Origin: DATILI01 sp035476635
GTDB taxonomy: Bacteria > Pseudomonadota > Gammaproteobacteria > Burkholderiales > Burkholderiaceae_C
DNA length: 64,000 nucleotides
Assembly: GCA_035476635.1 (NCBI GenBank)
Contig: DATILI010000180.1
Coordinates: forward strand, 1 to 64,000
Direction: 5' to 3'
Below, in pieces: positions 25,100-33,363 of the stretch. The number at the start of each line of letters is the position of its first letter. Position 1 is the first letter of the stretch. A model generated the notes under the pieces. It worked only from the letters and a program-made list of their open reading frames with translations. It was not told the origin of the DNA and did not search any database. The translations under genes and the position numbers were made by a program.

Positions 25100-26029
25100 A
25101 TGGAAATCTTGCTACAGCAGATCATCAATGGTCTGGTGCTCGGCAGCATGTACGCACTCGTGGCCTTGGGCTACACCATGGTGTACGGCATTATCAATCT
25201 GATCAATTTTGCGCATGGTGAAGTGCTGATGGTGGGCGCGCTCACCAGCTGGACCATCATCGGCCTGATGAAGGAATCCATGCCGGGCACGCCGGGCTGG
25301 ATCGTCCTGTTCATCGCGCTCATCATTGCCTGTGTGGTCGCCGCGGCGCTGAACTTCGTGATCGAAAAGGTCGCCTACCGTCCGCTGCGCAACAGTCCCA
25401 AGCTGGCCCCCTTGATCACCGCCATCGGCATGTCCATCCTGCTGCAGACGCTGGCCATGATCATCTGGAAGCCCAACTACAAGCCGTATCCCACGCTCTT
25501 GCCCTCGACGCCGTTCGACGTCGCCGGCGCGGTGATCACACCCACTCAAATCCTGATCCTGGGCCTGACGGCGGTATCGCTTGCCGTTCTGATGTGGCTG
25601 GTGAACTACACGCGCCTGGGCCGCGCCATGCGTGCCACGGCCGAAAACCCGCGCGTTGCGGGCCTGATGGGCGTCAAGCCCGACATGGTGATCTCCGCCA
25701 CCTTCATCATCGGCGCCATCCTGGCCACCATTGCCGGCGTGATGTATGCATCCAACTACGGCACCGTGCAGCACACTATGGGCTTCCTGCCCGGCCTGAA
25801 GGCCTTCACGGCGGCCGTTTTCGGCGGCATCGGAAACTTGGCGGGCGCGGTGGTCGGCGGCATCCTGCTGGGCCTCATCGAGTCCATCGGCTCGGGCTAT
25901 ATCGGCGTGCTCACCGGCGGCGTGCTGGGCAGCCACTACTCGGACATCTTTGCCTTCATCGTGCTGATCATCGTGCTCACGCTGCGGCCCTCCGGCCTGC
26001 TGGGTGAACGCGTGGCCGACCGCGCCTGA
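25100..26029 (+). CDS. livH: Branched-chain amino acid-type ABC transporter permease LivH
   Basis: A 309-residue inner-membrane permease with about eight transmembrane helices. It begins MEILLQQIINGLVLGSMYALVALGYTMVYG, the typical LivH opening, and has the ABC-contact loop with RAMRATAENPRVAGLMGV. It pairs with LivM to form the channel of a HAAT-family importer. The start at 25100 has GGAGA upstream. It is the first gene of a tightly spaced livHMGF set. No periplasmic LivK-type binding protein is adjacent, so substrate recognition depends on a gene elsewhere. Confidence 0.93.
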   Translation: MEILLQQIINGLVLGSMYALVALGYTMVYGIINLINFAHGEVLMVGALTSWTIIGLMKESMPGTPGWIVLFIALIIACVVAAALNFVIEKVAYRPLRNSPKLAPLITAIGMSILLQTLAMIIWKPNYKPYPTLLPSTPFDVAGAVITPTQILILGLTAVSLAVLMWLVNYTRLGRAMRATAENPRVAGLMGVKPDMVISATFIIGAILATIAGVMYASNYGTVQHTMGFLPGLKAFTAAVFGGIGNLAGAVVGGILLGLIESIGSGYIGVLTGGVLGSHYSDIFAFIVLIIVLTLRPSGLLGERVADRA

Positions 26030-26043
26030 TTCGGGAGAACAAG

Positions 26044-27132
26044 ATGTTGAAACAACAAAACAGAACCACGGTCCTCATCGTCTCGGCGATTGCGCTCCTG
26101 ATCCTGCCGCACATCCTTCAGTACTTCGGCAACGCCTGGGTGCGCATCGCCGACACGGCCTTGCTGTATGTACTGCTGGCCCTGGGCCTGAACATCGTGG
26201 TTGGCTATGCCGGCCTGCTGGACCTGGGCTTTGTCGCCTTCTTCGCCTTGGGTGCCTACATGTTCGGCCTGTTGGCGTCGCCTCACCTGACCGACACCTT
26301 CCCGGCAATTGCCGCCATGTTCCCCAACGGGCTGCACTCGCCGTTGTGGCTGGTCATTCCGCTGGGGGCGGGGCTTGCGGGCTTCTTCGGCATTCTGCTG
26401 GGGGCGCCTACCCTGAAGTTGCGTGGCGACTACCTTGCCATCGTGACCTTGGGCTTCGGCGAAATCATCCGCGTGTTCCTGAACAATCTGGACCACCCGA
26501 TGAACATCACCAATGGGCCCAAGGGCCTGAACCAGATCGATTCGATCAAGTTCTTCGGCCTCAATCTGGGCAAGACGCTGAGCATAGGCGACTATGACAT
26601 CAGCTCGGTGACGCTGTACTACTACCTGTTCCTTGCCTTGGTCGTGGTCAGCGTGATCGTCTGCCACCGGCTGGAACTCTCGCGCATCGGACGCGCCTGG
26701 ATGGCCATTCGCGAAGACGAGATCGCGGCCAAGGCCATGGGCATCAACACCCGCAACATGAAGCTGCTGGCCTTCGGCATGGGCGCTACCTTCGGCGGCG
26801 TGGCGGGCGCGATGTTCGCGGCCTTCCAGGGTTTTGTCTCGCCCGAATCGTTCAGCCTGATGGAGTCGGTGATGATCGTCGCCATGGTCGTGCTGGGCGG
26901 CATCGGCCATTTGCCCGGCGTGATCCTGGGCGCCGTGCTGCTCGCATCATTGCCCGAGGTGCTGCGCTACGTGGCCGGCCCGCTGCAGGCCATGACCGAC
27001 GGGCGGCTGGACTCCGCCATCCTGCGCCAGCTGCTGATCGCGCTGGCCATGATCATCGTCATGCTGATGCGCCCGCGCGGCCTGTGGCCGTCGCCCGAGC
27101 ATGGCAAGTCCCTGCAGAACGCCAAGAAATAA
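26044..27132 (+). CDS. livM: Branched-chain amino acid-type ABC transporter permease LivM
   Basis: A 362-residue permease with about ten predicted membrane segments. LivM marks include LLYVLLALGLNIVVGYAGLLDLG near residue 40, LRGDYLAIVTLGFGEIIR, and the cytoplasmic loop RIGRAWMAIREDEIAAKAMGI, which contacts the ATPases. It lies 14 bp after livH and 14 bp before livG, so the four genes are likely one operon. Confidence 0.93.
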   Translation: MLKQQNRTTVLIVSAIALLILPHILQYFGNAWVRIADTALLYVLLALGLNIVVGYAGLLDLGFVAFFALGAYMFGLLASPHLTDTFPAIAAMFPNGLHSPLWLVIPLGAGLAGFFGILLGAPTLKLRGDYLAIVTLGFGEIIRVFLNNLDHPMNITNGPKGLNQIDSIKFFGLNLGKTLSIGDYDISSVTLYYYLFLALVVVSVIVCHRLELSRIGRAWMAIREDEIAAKAMGINTRNMKLLAFGMGATFGGVAGAMFAAFQGFVSPESFSLMESVMIVAMVVLGGIGHLPGVILGAVLLASLPEVLRYVAGPLQAMTDGRLDSAILRQLLIALAMIIVMLMRPRGLWPSPEHGKSLQNAKK

Positions 27133-27146
27133 GAGGGGCACGCTAC

Positions 27147-27929
27147 ATGACTCAAGCAAACAGAGACGTGGTGCTCAACGTCGCAGGCATTTCCAAGCGT
27201 TTTGGTGGCCTGCAGGCGCTTTCCGACGTAGGCATCACCATTGAACGCGGCCAGGTTTATGGCCTGATCGGCCCCAACGGCGCGGGCAAGACCACATTTT
27301 TCAACGTCATCACCGGCCTGTACACACCCGACAGCGGCAGCTTCGAACTCGCGGGCAAGCCCTACCAGCCCACCGCGGTGCACGAGGTGGCCAAGGCCGG
27401 CATCGCGCGCACCTTCCAGAACATTCGCCTGTTCTCGGAAATGACGGCGCTGGAGAACGTAATGGTCGGCCGCCATATCCGTACCAAATCAGGCCTTTTG
27501 GGCGCCATCTTTCGCACCCCCGGTTTCAAGCATGAGGAAGCCGCCATCGCCAAGCGTGCGCAGGAGCTGCTGGACTACGTGGGCATCGGCAAGTACACCG
27601 ACTTCAAGGCTCGCACCTTGTCATACGGCGACCAGCGGCGCCTGGAGATCGCCCGCGCGCTGGCCACCGACCCGCAGCTCATCGCGCTGGACGAGCCGGC
27701 CGCCGGCATGAACGCCACCGAGAAGGTGATGTTGCGCGAGCTGATCGACCGCATCCGCAAGGACAACCGCACCATCCTCCTGATCGAGCACGACGTGAAG
27801 CTGGTCATGGGCCTGTGCGACCGCGTGACGGTGCTGGACTACGGCAAGCAGATTGCCGAAGGTACGCCGATGGACGTGCAGAAAAACGAAAAAGTGATCG
27901 AGGCCTACCTGGGTACGGGGGGACACTGA
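27147..27929 (+). CDS. livG: Branched-chain amino acid-type ABC transporter ATPase LivG
   Basis: A 260-residue ABC ATPase. Walker A is GPNGAGKTT (about 42-50), the signature is LSYGDQRRLEIARAL, Walker B is LIALDEPAAGMN, and the switch His is in LIEHDVKLVMG. The signature sequence (LSYGDQ rather than LSGGQ) and the long insert ARTFQNIRLFSEMTALENVMVGRH are typical of LivG. The predicted start is the ATG at 27147. Confidence 0.95.
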   Translation: MTQANRDVVLNVAGISKRFGGLQALSDVGITIERGQVYGLIGPNGAGKTTFFNVITGLYTPDSGSFELAGKPYQPTAVHEVAKAGIARTFQNIRLFSEMTALENVMVGRHIRTKSGLLGAIFRTPGFKHEEAAIAKRAQELLDYVGIGKYTDFKARTLSYGDQRRLEIARALATDPQLIALDEPAAGMNATEKVMLRELIDRIRKDNRTILLIEHDVKLVMGLCDRVTVLDYGKQIAEGTPMDVQKNEKVIEAYLGTGGH

Positions 27930-27930
27930 C

Positions 27931-28647
27931 ATGGCAAACACATTACTCAAGGTCAGCGGCTTGAAAGTCGCTTACGGCGGCATCCAGGCGGTCAAGGGCG
28001 TCGACTTCGAAGTGCGCGAGGGCGAACTGGTTTCGCTGATCGGCTCCAACGGCGCGGGCAAGACCACGACCATGAAGGCCATTACCGGCACGCTCACGAT
28101 GACCGATGGCGACATCGAATACATGGGCAAGAGCATCAAGGGCCAGGGCCCCTGGGACCTGGTCAGGCAGGGCCTGGCCATGGTGCCCGAGGGCCGCGGC
28201 GTGTTCACCCGCATGACCATCACCGAGAACCTGCTGATGGGCGCCTACATCCGGACCGACAAGGCCGGTATCGCCGCGGACATCGACAAGGTGTTCACCA
28301 TCTTCCCGCGCCTGAAGGAGCGCAAGGACCAGCTGGCCGGCACCATGTCCGGCGGCGAGCAGCAGATGCTGGCGATGGGCCGCGCGCTGATGAGCCGGCC
28401 CAAGGTGCTGCTGCTGGACGAGCCGTCGATGGGCCTTTCGCCGATCATGGTGGACAAGATCTTCGAAGTGGTGCGCGACGTTTACGCCCAGGGCGTGACC
28501 GTCCTGCTGGTGGAGCAGAACGCCAGCCGCGCGCTGGCCATTGCCAACCGCGGCTACGTGATGGAGTCGGGCATCGTCACCATGAGCGGCGACGCCAAGG
28601 AAATGCTCAACGATCCCAAGGTGCGGGCGGCCTACCTCGGCGAGTGA
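27931..28647 (+). CDS. livF: Branched-chain amino acid-type ABC transporter ATPase LivF
   Basis: A 238-residue ABC ATPase that partners LivG. Walker A is GSNGAGKTT, the signature is MSGGEQQMLAMGRAL, Walker B is LLLDEPSMGLSP, and the switch region is LLVEQNASRAL. It starts 1 bp after the livG stop codon, consistent with coupled translation, and ends the liv operon. The next gene belongs to a different system. Confidence 0.95.
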   Translation: MANTLLKVSGLKVAYGGIQAVKGVDFEVREGELVSLIGSNGAGKTTTMKAITGTLTMTDGDIEYMGKSIKGQGPWDLVRQGLAMVPEGRGVFTRMTITENLLMGAYIRTDKAGIAADIDKVFTIFPRLKERKDQLAGTMSGGEQQMLAMGRALMSRPKVLLLDEPSMGLSPIMVDKIFEVVRDVYAQGVTVLLVEQNASRALAIANRGYVMESGIVTMSGDAKEMLNDPKVRAAYLGE

Positions 28648-28661
28648 TTCAGCGGCGCCGG

Positions 28662-28683
28662 TAGCCACAGGCGTGGCTATACT
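28662..28683 (+). promoter_or_regulatory. Candidate promoter with overlapping inverted repeat before the STAS gene
   Basis: An extended -10-like sequence TGGCTATACT (hexamer TATACT at 28678-28683) overlaps the perfect 7-bp inverted repeat TAGCCAC / GTGGCTA (28662-28668 and 28673-28679). There is no T-run, so it does not look like a terminator for livF. A protein bound at the repeat would cover the -10 box. No good -35 box is visible. Confidence 0.45.
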
Positions 28684-28717
28684 GGTACTCGATCTCCATT
28701 GCGAACAGGCTAGAGGC

Positions 28718-29065
28718 ATGGATCTTTTGTCTCGTGAATCGGGTTCGGTGCGCATAGTGGCCCCGAAAGGGCGGCTGGACCATGCGCACGCCCAGGCTTT
28801 CCTGGCGGCACTGTCGCCACACCTGGCCGACTGCAAGGCCGGCGGCGTTGCGATCGTTCTCGATTTTTCCGAAGTGGTCTACATCAGCAGCGTGGGTTTG
28901 CGCGCGCTGATGGTGGCCGCCAAGCAGGTTACCGAGCAGAGCGGGCGCATCGCCATCGCGGTGCTGACGCCGGTGGTGGCCGAAGTGTTCCAGGTCAGCC
29001 ATTTCAATCTTGTGTTTCGCATCTTCGATACGGTGCAGGCTGCCGTGGTGGACATGGCGCCATGA
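28718..29065 (+). CDS. STAS-domain anti-anti-sigma factor
   Basis: A 115-residue single STAS domain of the SpoIIAA/RsbV type. The conserved segment VLDFSEVVYISSVGLRALM carries the candidate phospho-acceptor serine (Ser57/Ser58). In partner switching an RsbW-type kinase phosphorylates this serine and a PP2C phosphatase removes the phosphate; the unphosphorylated form sequesters the kinase. Both partner types are encoded nearby (30026-32263 and 33364-33798). The ATG at 28718 has AGAGG upstream. The stop overlaps the next start by 4 bp (ATGA), so the two are coupled. Confidence 0.9.
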   Translation: MDLLSRESGSVRIVAPKGRLDHAHAQAFLAALSPHLADCKAGGVAIVLDFSEVVYISSVGLRALMVAAKQVTEQSGRIAIAVLTPVVAEVFQVSHFNLVFRIFDTVQAAVVDMAP

Positions 29066-30018
29066 AGGTCAAGTTCTGGGGAACGCGCGGATCCATTCCG
29101 GTGTCGCTGACCACACAGGACGTGCGCAACAAGCTGCGTGCCGCGCTCGAAGGCGCCCGCGGCCGCAGCCTGGAAAGCCCTGCGCAGATCGACGCCTACA
29201 TCGACGACCTGGGCTTTGATATCAGCGGCACCTTCGGCGGCCATTCCAGCTGCGTGCAGATCGACGGCGGCGGCGCCGAGCACATCATCCTGGACCTGGG
29301 CAGCGGGGTGCGGCCGCTCGGCGAATCGATGCTGCGACGCTTCGGGCCGGCAGAACCGCAGACCTACCATGTGTTCATGTCCCACTTCCACTGGGACCAC
29401 ATCATGGGCTTTCCATTCTTTACGCCGGTCTACATTCCGGGCAACCGCATCGTCATTCATACCTGCCATCCAGGCGCCGAAGCAGCCATGCGCCGGCAAC
29501 AGGACGCACCCTCGTTTCCCGTGCTGTTCGACCAGCTCGCCGCCACCATCGAGTTCGATGTGATGCAGCCGGACACGACCTACTCCATTGCCGGCATGGC
29601 CGTGCGCGCGCATCTGCAGCACCATGCGGGCGATTCGTACGGCTGGCGCTTCGACCAGGGCGGAGTCGGCGTGGTGTACACCACCGACTCGGAACATCTG
29701 GTCGACGATGAGGCGCAGCGCGAAGGCTTCGTCGATTTTTTCTCGGGCGCTGACACGGTCATCTTCGACGCCATGTATTCGCTGGCCGATGCCATCTCCG
29801 TCAAGGCCGACTGGGGCCACTCGAGCAACATCATGGGCGTGGAACTGTGCCAGGCCGCCGGCGTGCGGCAACTGGTGATGTTCCACCACGAGCCCGCCTA
29901 TGACGACGCGCGCATCGCCCGCGTGCTCGATGAAACGCGGCGCTTCGAGGAGATCACGCGCGAGGGCCGTGTGCTGCAGGTGTTGTCGGCTTGGGACGGC
30001 CTGGAGCTGACCCTGTGA
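29062..30018 (+). CDS. Metallo-beta-lactamase-fold hydrolase
   Basis: A 318-residue MBL-fold protein starting MKVKFWGTRGSIPVS, the opening of a widespread subgroup. The zinc motif HFHWDH is at 108-113, with further ligands in HHAGDS, TTDSEH, FDAMYS and a C-terminal MFHHEP. An extra segment of about 40 residues (20-60) follows the first strand. Substrates in this subgroup are largely unknown; cyclic-nucleotide or other phosphodiesters are plausible. It overlaps the STAS gene by 4 bp and lies 7 bp before the phosphatase gene, placing it inside a partner-switch operon where it could be the output enzyme. Confidence 0.85.
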   Translation: MKVKFWGTRGSIPVSLTTQDVRNKLRAALEGARGRSLESPAQIDAYIDDLGFDISGTFGGHSSCVQIDGGGAEHIILDLGSGVRPLGESMLRRFGPAEPQTYHVFMSHFHWDHIMGFPFFTPVYIPGNRIVIHTCHPGAEAAMRRQQDAPSFPVLFDQLAATIEFDVMQPDTTYSIAGMAVRAHLQHHAGDSYGWRFDQGGVGVVYTTDSEHLVDDEAQREGFVDFFSGADTVIFDAMYSLADAISVKADWGHSSNIMGVELCQAAGVRQLVMFHHEPAYDDARIARVLDETRRFEEITREGRVLQVLSAWDGLELTL

Positions 30019-30025
30019 TCGCGGA

Positions 30026-32263
30026 ATGACCCGACTCTGGGCCCTGCTCCAAGACGCCTTTTTGTTCTGGCGGGGGCGGGTAGCGGCGCTGCTGCTGCTG
30101 TTGTGCGTCGCGGTGGCGCTCTGGGCGAGCGACCCGGAGTTCGCGCACCTTCGCCCGGGCAGCGCGGCCGGCCCGGCGGTGCCGATGGTGTCCGTACCAT
30201 TTGCCTCCGTGCGCCAGTGGCTTTTCGACAGCTACCAGCGGGTGTTCCCGCGCGAGCGCCGCCAGCAACCGGTGGTGGTCGTCGAAATCGATGAGAAGAG
30301 CCTTGAAGCGCAAGGCCAATGGCCCTGGCCGCGCAACCGGCTGGCGCAACTGGTGGACGCCATCGCGGCCCGGCAGCCTGCGGCCATCGGGCTGGACATC
30401 TACATGCCCGAGCCCGACGAAACCTCGCCCGACCGTGTCGCTCGCAATCTCGCACCGGGCCGCCCCGCGCAGCTGAACGCGCTGGCCGAGGCGCTCAAGC
30501 ACCTGCCCAGCCATGACTACACGCTGGCGCAGTCTCTTGCGTCGGCACCCACGGTGCTGGGCGTGGCGGGCTTCGACTACCAGGCGCAGACCAGCAGCGA
30601 GGGCGTGGCGAGCGTCCCCCTGCGCGTGCAGGGCGGCGACCCGCGGCCCTGGCTGCGCCGCTATCCGCGCGTGCTGGCAAGCCTGCCCGAGCTGCAGCGC
30701 GCGGCGCGCGGCAAGGCCGTTCTGTCGGTATCCGGCGAAGATCCGGTCATCCGCCGTGTGCTGCTGGTGGCCGCGGTGGCCGAACTTGTGATGCCTTCGC
30801 TGGCCATGGAAATGCTGCGCGTGGCGTCCGCCAACCCCACGGTGGACCTGACCGTAGGGCCGCGTGGCATCGAGAGTCTGGGCGTCGGCGACTTTTCGGT
30901 AGCAACGCAAAGCACGGGCGACGTGTGGCTGCACTACGCACGCTATGCCGACGGATTCACACGCCGCATTTCCGCGGCGGACGTGCTGGCGGGCAAGGTA
31001 CCCGATGGTCTGTTGACGCAGAAGCTGGTGCTGGTCGGGCTCACTGGCTCCGGCTTGAGCGACAGGCGGGTCACGGCCCTGCGCGAACTGGTGCCGGGAG
31101 TCGAAATCCAGGCGCAGGTGCTGGAGAGTTTCTTCGAAGGCCGCTTCCTGCTGAGACCCTGGTGGATGAAAGGTGCGGAGCTGGCCCTGCTGCTTTGCAT
31201 CGGCGCGCTGATGATCTGGCTCGTGCCGCAGGCGCGGCGGCGCTTCGCCGGAGAGGACAGCGGCGAGCGGCGGCGCTGGGGCTGGGTGGTGATGGGGCTG
31301 TCGGCGTTGCTGCTGGCCTGCGGCTATGCCCTGTTTCGCGTGCAGGGTTGGTTATTCGATGCGGCGTCGCTTGTCGCCGGCCTGACCTGCCTGGCGGCCT
31401 GCCTGGCGTCAAGCTCCATTCTGGAGATCGAGCGAGACAACCTGCGCCTGGGTCGCGAGCGCGAGCGCTTGCGCGAGCAGGCCGCGCGCGTGGCCGGCGA
31501 GCTGGAGGCTGCACGGCGCATTCAGCTCGGTTCATTGCCCGACGCAAAAAAAGCCTTTCCCGGCGAGCAGCGGTTTCAGATCGCCACGCTGATGCAGCCG
31601 GCGCGCGAAGTGGGCGGCGACCTGTACGACTTCTTCCTGATCGACCAGCGCCGCCTGTGCTTCTTTGTCGGCGACGTGTCCGGCAAGGGCCTGCCGGCCA
31701 GCCTTTTCATGACCGTCACCAAGACGCTGACCCGAAGCATCGCGATGCACATGGCCGGCGGCCCGGAGTTGGTGGTGGCCGCGGCCAGCCACGACTTGTC
31801 GCGCGAAAACAGCGAGATGCTGTTTGTCACGCTGCTGCTGGGCGTGCTGGATCTTGAGACCGGCGAGTTGGAGCTGGTCAACGCCGGGCACGAAGCGCCA
31901 TGGTGCATCAGGACCGGGGGTCGGGTCGAGCAATGGCCTGCGCCGCCCGAGGCAGGCGGCCCCCCGCTTTGCGTGATCGACGGCTTTGCCTACAAATCGC
32001 ACCGCGCGCGGCTTGGCGCAGGCGACACCGTGTGCTTCATCACCGATGGCATCTCCGAGGCGATGGACAGCGCCGGCGCCTTCTATGGCAATGCGCGGCT
32101 GCGTGCCGTACTGGCCAGTCTGCCGCAGGGAGAAACGGTAGACGGGATCACTGAGCGCATTCGCGACGATGTGGCAGGCTTCGTTGGCCAGGCCGAGCCT
32201 TCCGACGATGTCGCGCTGGTGGTTCTGCGCTGGGGCAACGCAGGCCAGGGGCCAGCTAGCTAG
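30026..32263 (+). CDS. CHASE2-domain membrane PP2C (SpoIIE-type) serine phosphatase
   Basis: A 745-residue sensor phosphatase. After one N-terminal transmembrane helix (about 15-35) comes a periplasmic CHASE2 domain (about 65-375; VVEIDEKSLEAQGQWPWPR, IGLDIYMPEPD, VLVGLTGSG). Three closely spaced helices follow (about 381-402, 417-440, 445-465), then a coiled coil (about 468-497) and a cytoplasmic PP2C domain. The catalytic metal motifs are intact: EVGGDLYD (about 527-534), GDVSGKGLPA, NAGHEAPW, TDGISEAMD and PSDDVALVVL. It would sense an extracytoplasmic signal and dephosphorylate the adjacent STAS protein. Its stop codon abuts that of the convergent OmpA-like gene. Confidence 0.92.
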   Translation: MTRLWALLQDAFLFWRGRVAALLLLLCVAVALWASDPEFAHLRPGSAAGPAVPMVSVPFASVRQWLFDSYQRVFPRERRQQPVVVVEIDEKSLEAQGQWPWPRNRLAQLVDAIAARQPAAIGLDIYMPEPDETSPDRVARNLAPGRPAQLNALAEALKHLPSHDYTLAQSLASAPTVLGVAGFDYQAQTSSEGVASVPLRVQGGDPRPWLRRYPRVLASLPELQRAARGKAVLSVSGEDPVIRRVLLVAAVAELVMPSLAMEMLRVASANPTVDLTVGPRGIESLGVGDFSVATQSTGDVWLHYARYADGFTRRISAADVLAGKVPDGLLTQKLVLVGLTGSGLSDRRVTALRELVPGVEIQAQVLESFFEGRFLLRPWWMKGAELALLLCIGALMIWLVPQARRRFAGEDSGERRRWGWVVMGLSALLLACGYALFRVQGWLFDAASLVAGLTCLAACLASSSILEIERDNLRLGRERERLREQAARVAGELEAARRIQLGSLPDAKKAFPGEQRFQIATLMQPAREVGGDLYDFFLIDQRRLCFFVGDVSGKGLPASLFMTVTKTLTRSIAMHMAGGPELVVAAASHDLSRENSEMLFVTLLLGVLDLETGELELVNAGHEAPWCIRTGGRVEQWPAPPEAGGPPLCVIDGFAYKSHRARLGAGDTVCFITDGISEAMDSAGAFYGNARLRAVLASLPQGETVDGITERIRDDVAGFVGQAEPSDDVALVVLRWGNAGQGPAS

Positions 32264-32869
32264 CTAGCGCACGCTGATTTCGACCCGGCGATTCTTCTCT
32301 TCGGGCACTTCATCGGCCGTCGATACCAAGGGCTCGCGCTCACCACGGCCGGCGACATCCATGGACGTGGCCTGAATCCCCACCTCGACCAGCAGGTCGC
32401 GCAGGGTTTGCGCGCGCTGGCGTGAAAGCGCGTCGTTGAATTCGACAGTGCCGACCCGGTCGGTGTGGCCGATCACCGTGATCTCAGGCGCCGGATGCGC
32501 GGCCAAAAAGGCCTTCAGCTCTTCCAGCACCGGCCGCGAGCCGGCAACGAAATCCGTGGCCGAGCCCGATTCGAAATGAACCACGAACGACCGGGGGCGT
32601 GGCGGCAGGGCCTGCAGGCTGGCAGCGTAGCGCTCACGCAACGCTGCCTGTGCGTCGTCCTGGTTGGTGATGGCGCCGCGCTTGTCGATCAGGATGGTGG
32701 CATAGGGCGTGTTGAGCAGGCGCTCCTCGCGCGCGGTCTTGACCACCACCGCGCCGGTCTTGCCGTCGGCGTCGGGCAAAAGCACCACGCGTTCCTGGCC
32801 CGTGGTCGCGTTGTTTTGCGCGATGATGAAGGCCAGCAGCGCGGCCAGCGGCAGGACGGCTAAATCCAC
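32264..32869 (-). CDS. OmpA-family peptidoglycan-associated protein
   Basis: A 201-residue protein with a C-terminal OmpA domain (about residues 90-200): FVVHFESGSATDF, TVIGHTDRVGTVEFNDALSRQRAQTLRDLL and GRGEREPL...EEKNRRVEISV, including the Asp and Arg that bind diaminopimelate. The N-terminus has a hydrophobic stretch (AVLPLAALLAFIIA) that may be a membrane anchor but lacks the usual basic residues. I chose GTG at 32869, right after the fecR-like stop, with GGAG upstream. A start at 32953, overlapping fecR, is possible and would add a basic leader. It follows the FecR gene in one operon. Confidence 0.8.
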   Translation of the reverse strand: MDLAVLPLAALLAFIIAQNNATTGQERVVLLPDADGKTGAVVVKTAREERLLNTPYATILIDKRGAITNQDDAQAALRERYAASLQALPPRPRSFVVHFESGSATDFVAGSRPVLEELKAFLAAHPAPEITVIGHTDRVGTVEFNDALSRQRAQTLRDLLVEVGIQATSMDVAGRGEREPLVSTADEVPEEKNRRVEISVR

Positions 32870-32870
32870 C

Positions 32871-33323
32871 TCAGTTCGCTCCGGCGCCGGCGTCGATGAT
32901 GAACTCGGTGCCGCGCACGCCCAGCGTTGCCGCCGGCGTGGTGAAGCGCACATTCTCGGGCGACGTCTTGGCGATCTTGCCCGAGACCACCGAGAGCGTG
33001 CCGCGCTTCACGGCCGCGTCTATCGTTCCGGCGTGGGTGGTGCTGTCGAAGCTGAACTTATTGATGTCGACCATGGAATTCGGGCCCGCAGAGAGCAGGG
33101 TCAGGTCTCTGAGGGTGATGCCGACCGAGCCGTCGGCACCGGTCAGGATGCGGTCGTTGGCGTACACCTTGGTACCTACGGTAGCCGGCAGTTTCTGGCC
33201 GGCGCGCTGCAGGAAGGCACTGCCTTTGCTCACCTTCACGACCCCGGCTTCGTCGGCGGCCTGCACCGATGTTGCGAGCAACGCAAAGCCGAGCGCCATG
33301 CACAGTAAAAGTCGCTTGCGCAT
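32871..33323 (-). CDS. Secreted FecR-domain protein
   Basis: A 150-residue protein with a Sec signal peptide (cleavage near SVQA-AD, residue 22) and a FecR domain: GSAFLQRAGQKLPATVGTKVY, NDRILTGADGSVGITLRD, LLSAGPNSMVDI and FTTPAATLGVRGTEFII. Unlike classical FecR it has no transmembrane helix or cytoplasmic anti-sigma region, so it is probably a periplasmic ligand or wall-sensing module. It is 2 bp upstream of the OmpA-like gene and divergent, with a 40-bp gap, from the HATPase gene. FecR modules near CHASE2 proteins are a recurring bacterial association. Confidence 0.87.
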   Translation of the reverse strand: MRKRLLLCMALGFALLATSVQAADEAGVVKVSKGSAFLQRAGQKLPATVGTKVYANDRILTGADGSVGITLRDLTLLSAGPNSMVDINKFSFDSTTHAGTIDAAVKRGTLSVVSGKIAKTSPENVRFTTPAATLGVRGTEFIIDAGAGAN

Positions 33324-33363
33324 TTGATTGACTCCTCGATGGCTGTTCTAATCGGATACTGAG

